From CAVSSX01 sp963730735 (GTDB lineage Bacteria > Actinomycetota > Acidimicrobiia > Acidimicrobiales > RAAP-2): a stretch of 64,000 nucleotides of DNA. Below are positions 61,120 to 64,000 of this stretch, one piece after another. The notes beneath the pieces are model-generated. The model made no database searches and was not told the DNA's origin. It worked only from the letters and a program-made list of their open reading frames with translations. The position numbers were made by a program, and so were the translations under genes. Where the stretch lies: positions 1,612,001 through 1,676,000 of the forward strand of contig CAVSSX010000007.1 in assembly GCA_963730735.1 (NCBI GenBank), read 5' to 3'. Every line of letters begins with the position of its first letter. The first letter of the stretch is position 1.

Positions 61120-62760
61120 TCAGCCGACGGCGAGGGCCCGGCGGTTCTGCTCGGCCAGGTCGGCGCGGCCCGTCGTCTCGCCCGTCTGGGTGGCCGCCCG
61201 GCGCCGGGGTGAGGGGAACACGAACCAGACCGCCACCGAGCCGAGCAGGGCCACGATCCCGGCCACCTCGAGTCCGAGGCCCATGGCCCCGGCGAAGGCC
61301 GAGTGGGCCGAGGTGACCAGCTCGGCCCCCGTGGGGCCGCCGAGCTGCCGGCCGATGGCGTCGGCGGCGGCGATCGAGCCGGTGGCCTGGTGGGCCAGGG
61401 CGGCCGGCGCATGGTGGGCGGTGAGGACCGGCTCGAGCTGCTGGCGGAAGTGGGCGGCGGCGATGCTGCCGACGATGGCCACGCCGAGCGCCCCACCCAC
61501 CTCCCGGATGGTGTCGTTGACCGCACTCCCGGCCCCGGCCTGGTGGGCCGGCACCGAGGTCATGATGGTCGTGCTCGCCGGCGCCATGACCAGGCCCATG
61601 CCCGCCCCCATGATCGTGACCGCCAGGGCCAGCGGGGGATAGGGCGTCGAGACCCCGGCCGTCGACAGGTCGAGGAGCCCGAGGCCCATGAGGGCCAGGC
61701 CCAGCGGCACGATCCACCGGGTGCCGAAACGGGCGGCGAGCACGGTCGACACCGGTGAGAGGACCCCCATGGCGGCGGCGAAGGGCAGCGCCCGGACGCC
61801 GGCCGACAAGGCGCTGTAGCCGTGGACCAGCTGCAGGTACTGGGTCAGGATGAAGAGGCTGCCGAACAGGGCGAAGAAGGTGAGGGTCACCGAGAAGGTG
61901 GCGGCACTGAAGGCCCGGGATCCGAACAGCCGCAGGTCGATGAGGGGGTGCGCCGCCCGTAGCTCCCACCAGCAGAAGCCCCCCAGCACGGCCAGCCCCA
62001 GGGCGATCTCGCCCAGCGTGGTGGCGCTGAACCACCCGTGGCCCGGTGCCTCGATGATGGCGTCGACGATGGCGAACAGCGCCACGGCCACCAGGACCGT
62101 GCCGACCACGTCGAGTCGCCCGGCGTCGGGCGCCGCCGTCTCGGGCACCAGTCGGAGCACCCCGACGAGGGCGACGGCGACCACCGGGATGTTGACCAGA
62201 AAGACGCTGCCCCAGGCGAAGTGGGCCAGCAGCAGCCCGCCCAGCGTGGGGCCGATCACGATGGCCACCCCGGCGACGGCCGACCACAGGGCGATGGCCT
62301 GGGGTCGCTCGGCGGGGGGGAAGACCGAGGTGAGGATGGACAGGGTGGCCGGCATGACGAAGGCCGCCCCGAGGCCCATGATCACCCGGTCGGCGATGAG
62401 CATGCCGGCGCCCGGGGCGAAGGCGGCCATGGCGCTGCCGACGGCGAACACCACCAGCCCGGCCACCAGGGCCCGGCGCCGGCCGAACCGATCACCGAGG
62501 GCCCCGGCCGGGATGAGGAGAGCGGCGAAGCACAGGGCGTAGGCGTCGGTGATCCACTGGAGGGGCGAGGTGCCGGCGTGCAGGACCCGGGAGAGCGTCG
62601 GGAGGGCCGTGTTCAGCACCAAGTTGTCGGTCACCACGATCAGCAGGCTGAGACACAGCACGGCCAGGATGGCCCGCCGCCGGGGATGGCCGTCGGGCCA
62701 GCGTCGGTCGACCTCGAAGGCCGGGGGCTCGGTCTGGTGGGCGTTGACGGTGGCGGACAT
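61120..62760 (-). CDS. MFS transporter, DHA2 (EmrB/QacA) family
   Basis: A 546-residue 14-helix drug-proton antiporter. Motif A is GALGDRFGRRRALVAGLVVF, and the mid-protein segments ADRVIMGLGAAFVMPATLSI, GPTLGGLLLAHFAWGSVFLV and AHPLIDLRLFGSRAFSAATF are DHA2 hallmarks. The C-terminal cytosolic tail is basic. It is divergent from a TetR regulator and the shared 113-nt region holds nested inverted repeats, the classic layout for a substrate-inducible efflux pump. The substrate is unknown. Confidence 0.9.
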   Translation of the reverse strand: MSATVNAHQTEPPAFEVDRRWPDGHPRRRAILAVLCLSLLIVVTDNLVLNTALPTLSRVLHAGTSPLQWITDAYALCFAALLIPAGALGDRFGRRRALVAGLVVFAVGSAMAAFAPGAGMLIADRVIMGLGAAFVMPATLSILTSVFPPAERPQAIALWSAVAGVAIVIGPTLGGLLLAHFAWGSVFLVNIPVVAVALVGVLRLVPETAAPDAGRLDVVGTVLVAVALFAIVDAIIEAPGHGWFSATTLGEIALGLAVLGGFCWWELRAAHPLIDLRLFGSRAFSAATFSVTLTFFALFGSLFILTQYLQLVHGYSALSAGVRALPFAAAMGVLSPVSTVLAARFGTRWIVPLGLALMGLGLLDLSTAGVSTPYPPLALAVTIMGAGMGLVMAPASTTIMTSVPAHQAGAGSAVNDTIREVGGALGVAIVGSIAAAHFRQQLEPVLTAHHAPAALAHQATGSIAAADAIGRQLGGPTGAELVTSAHSAFAGAMGLGLEVAGIVALLGSVAVWFVFPSPRRRAATQTGETTGRADLAEQNRRALAVG

Positions 62761-62770
62761 CGGCTCCCCT

Positions 62771-62832
62771 TAGGTTTACAAGCGTGAGGTTATGGATGTA
62801 AACCTATTCTGATCACCTAACGCTTGTAAAGT
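62771..62832. promoter_or_regulatory. Nested inverted repeats, probable TetR operators
   Basis: TAGGTTTACA (62771-62780) and TGTAAACCTA (62797-62806) are perfect inverted copies 16 nt apart. TTTACAAGCGT (62775-62785) and ACGCTTGTAAA (62820-62830) are a second perfect pair 34 nt apart. A TAAAGT -10 for the regulator overlaps the last arm at 62827-62832. All lie between the divergent MFS exporter and TetR genes, so autoregulation and repression of the exporter are likely. Confidence 0.7.
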
Positions 62833-62873
62833 CTTTTTCGAAGGAACCCGGATCCTGAGAGGTAGGGAACACC

Positions 62874-63515
62874 GTGACCGAGCAACTGACGTCCCGGCCC
62901 CCCCGGGTCCGCAACGCCCGGGGCGAGGGCAGCCAGCTGTCGGGCGACATCGTGGCCGGAGCGGTGGCCCTCATGGAGCGGACCGGCAGCGCCGACGCCG
63001 TGACCCTGCGGGCGGTGGCCCGGGAGGTGGGCATCGCCGCGCCGTCCATCTACGCCCACTTCGCCCACCGCGACGCCATCGTCTGGGCGGTGATGACCCA
63101 GGCGTTCGACGAGATCGCCGAGGCCGTCGAGGCGGCCATCGCCTCGGCCGACGACGTGGTCGAGCAGTTGGTGGCCGGCTGCGAGGCCTACGTGACCTAC
63201 GGGCTGGCCCACCCGGCGGTCTACCGGACCTTGTTCACCCACGAGCTGCCGCCCCCCGAGGACGGGGTGGAGGTGGCCGAGGGCGAACTGCCCATCGGTG
63301 GCGAGGCGTTCGCCCTCTTGATCGGCGGGATCGCCGGGTGCGTCGCCGCCGGGCGATCGGCCAGCACCGACACCTTCGCCGACGCCACCGCCGTCTGGGT
63401 GGCGCTGCACGGCACCGTCACCCTGTGGTCGACCCTCTGCGACTTCCCCTGGCCCGACCAGGACGGCTTCGTCCGCCGGACGGTCCTCTCGCTGGCCCGG
63501 GTCCCGTCGGCCTAG
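62874..63515 (+). CDS. TetR/AcrR family transcriptional regulator
   Basis: A 213-residue TetR repressor. The N-terminal helix-turn-helix is VTLRAVAREVGIAAPSIYAH then FAHRDAIVWAVM (recognition helix APSIYAHFAHRD), and the C-terminal ligand domain begins about residue 75 with EAVEAAIASADDVVEQLVAG. A TetR_C-like segment LLIGGIAGCVAAGRSASTDT follows. It is divergent from the DHA2 exporter, which it probably represses. GTG 62874 follows GAGAGGTAGGG. Its stop overlaps that of the LysR gene by 4 nt. Confidence 0.92.
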   Translation: MTEQLTSRPPRVRNARGEGSQLSGDIVAGAVALMERTGSADAVTLRAVAREVGIAAPSIYAHFAHRDAIVWAVMTQAFDEIAEAVEAAIASADDVVEQLVAGCEAYVTYGLAHPAVYRTLFTHELPPPEDGVEVAEGELPIGGEAFALLIGGIAGCVAAGRSASTDTFADATAVWVALHGTVTLWSTLCDFPWPDQDGFVRRTVLSLARVPSA

Positions 63516-64000
63516 TCGGTCGTCGAGCCGGCGCTCGGGCGCCCGGGTGAGGTCACCAGCTCGAGGAACCGTTGGGCGGCCGGGGCCAGGGGACCGGGCC
63601 GGTGGAGCACGGCCAGGCGCCGTTCGACCGGGGGATCGGGTCGGACCACCACCGCCCCCAGTTGCTCGGCCACCTGGGCCTGGCGTTCGGGGACCAGGGC
63701 GGCGCCGGCGCCGGCCAGGACCAAGGGGAGGACGGCGTCGCGCTGGGCCGTGATCACCGACAGGGTGGGCACCACCCCGGCCCGGGCCAGTCCCTCGTCG
63801 AGGAGCCGCCGGGTCGACGTCCCCTCGGGGGTGGTGATGAGCGGCACGCCGTCGAGCACGCCGAGACCCGAGGACCGCCCGGCCGCCACGTCCGGCGGGA
63901 AGATGCACCACAGGCGTTGGGCGCCCAGGTCGTGGTGCTCGAGGTCGGCGCCCCCGTCACCGGACTCGGCCACCCCGAGCTCGCACTCGCCGCTGCGCAG
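63512..64000 (-). CDS. LysR-family regulator, C-terminal fragment (substrate-binding domain)
   Basis: The frame runs off the right edge. The 162 visible residues match the second half of a LysR substrate-binding domain: RSGECELGVAESG, LGAQRLWCIFPPDVAAGRSS, LITTPEGTSTRRLLDEGLAR, VITAQRDAVLPLVLAGAGAA and LVPERQAQVAEQLGAVVVRP. The LVPERQA segment and the valley of a typical periplasmic-binding-like fold are present. The DNA-binding half is outside the window. The regulated gene and effector are unknown. Confidence 0.8.
   Translation of the reverse strand: MRSGECELGVAESGDGGADLEHHDLGAQRLWCIFPPDVAAGRSSGLGVLDGVPLITTPEGTSTRRLLDEGLARAGVVPTLSVITAQRDAVLPLVLAGAGAALVPERQAQVAEQLGAVVVRPDPPVERRLAVLHRPGPLAPAAQRFLELVTSPGRPSAGSTTD

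Overview
The window is uniformly GC-rich. Third codon positions are almost always G or C, and GTG starts and short 4-nt overlaps (ATGA or GTGA) are frequent. Gene content points to an actinobacterium, most plausibly an uncultured member of the Acidimicrobiia. The supporting features are several F420-type luciferase-like (LLM) oxidoreductases, an NDMA-dependent alcohol dehydrogenase and a mycofactocin-coupled SDR, a SigB/SigF-type partner-switching module, DUF2630, a DUF6186-like protein, a family 1 encapsulin, and many acyl-CoA and SDR enzymes. This placement is inference; there is no rRNA, tRNA, CRISPR array or insertion sequence in the window, and no gene-free stretch longer than about 300 bases.

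Layout. 1-1060: end of a phosphotriesterase-family gene and a STAS/anti-sigma kinase pair. 1226-9488: sugar-phosphate-type TIM barrel, acyl-CoA dehydrogenase, SDR, rpiA, alpha/beta hydrolase, a UGSC-family (Cys form) gene with an unknown partner, a broken LLM gene, Fur and VOC proteins. 9562-13604: tightly packed run of PAS-GGDEF, cytochrome P450, LLM and NTF2-like genes. 13716-17032: hydrolase, succinate-semialdehyde dehydrogenase, AhpD-like and DUF3892-like genes. 17198-20621: a partner-switching cassette (STAS, kinase, sigma factor, variant STAS) and a second diguanylate cyclase. 20715-35687: cyclase family, MFS, NDMA-ADH, enoyl-CoA hydratase, acetoacetyl-CoA synthetase, ABC exporter, antiporter, SDR, LLM and thioesterase genes. 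35791-40945: amidohydrolase, AlkZ-like glycosylase, agmatine-to-putrescine enzymes and small membrane proteins. 41091-47991: VOC, GNAT, an attenuator-controlled DAHP synthase, a GT39 glycosyltransferase, DoxX and a metallopeptidase. 48008-54551: nitroreductase, ABM, three SDRs, a sulfatase and YihY. 54667-64000: Lon, DUF2630, a DUF427-thioesterase fusion, a TraR-type zinc finger, a PNPOx-like protein, an encapsulin/encapsulated-ferritin operon with a tiny third gene, and an MFS exporter divergent from a TetR regulator, then a truncated LysR.

The most notable regulatory element is upstream of the DAHP synthase. A predicted leaderless 21-codon peptide contains consecutive Tyr-Trp-Trp-Phe codons and is followed 26 nt later by a textbook intrinsic terminator. 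It looks like a single attenuator sensing all three aromatic amino acids. The second focus is the encapsulin operon, where a 51-residue acidic protein with a FPASDPPS motif follows the shell gene by 4 nt.

About seventeen genes or gene segments change reading frame inside otherwise well conserved proteins. About fifteen of these shifts are in the same direction (one base too many, or two too few, along the coding strand). The simplest explanation is uncorrected indels in the assembly, so coordinates of those genes are given as the full conserved span.
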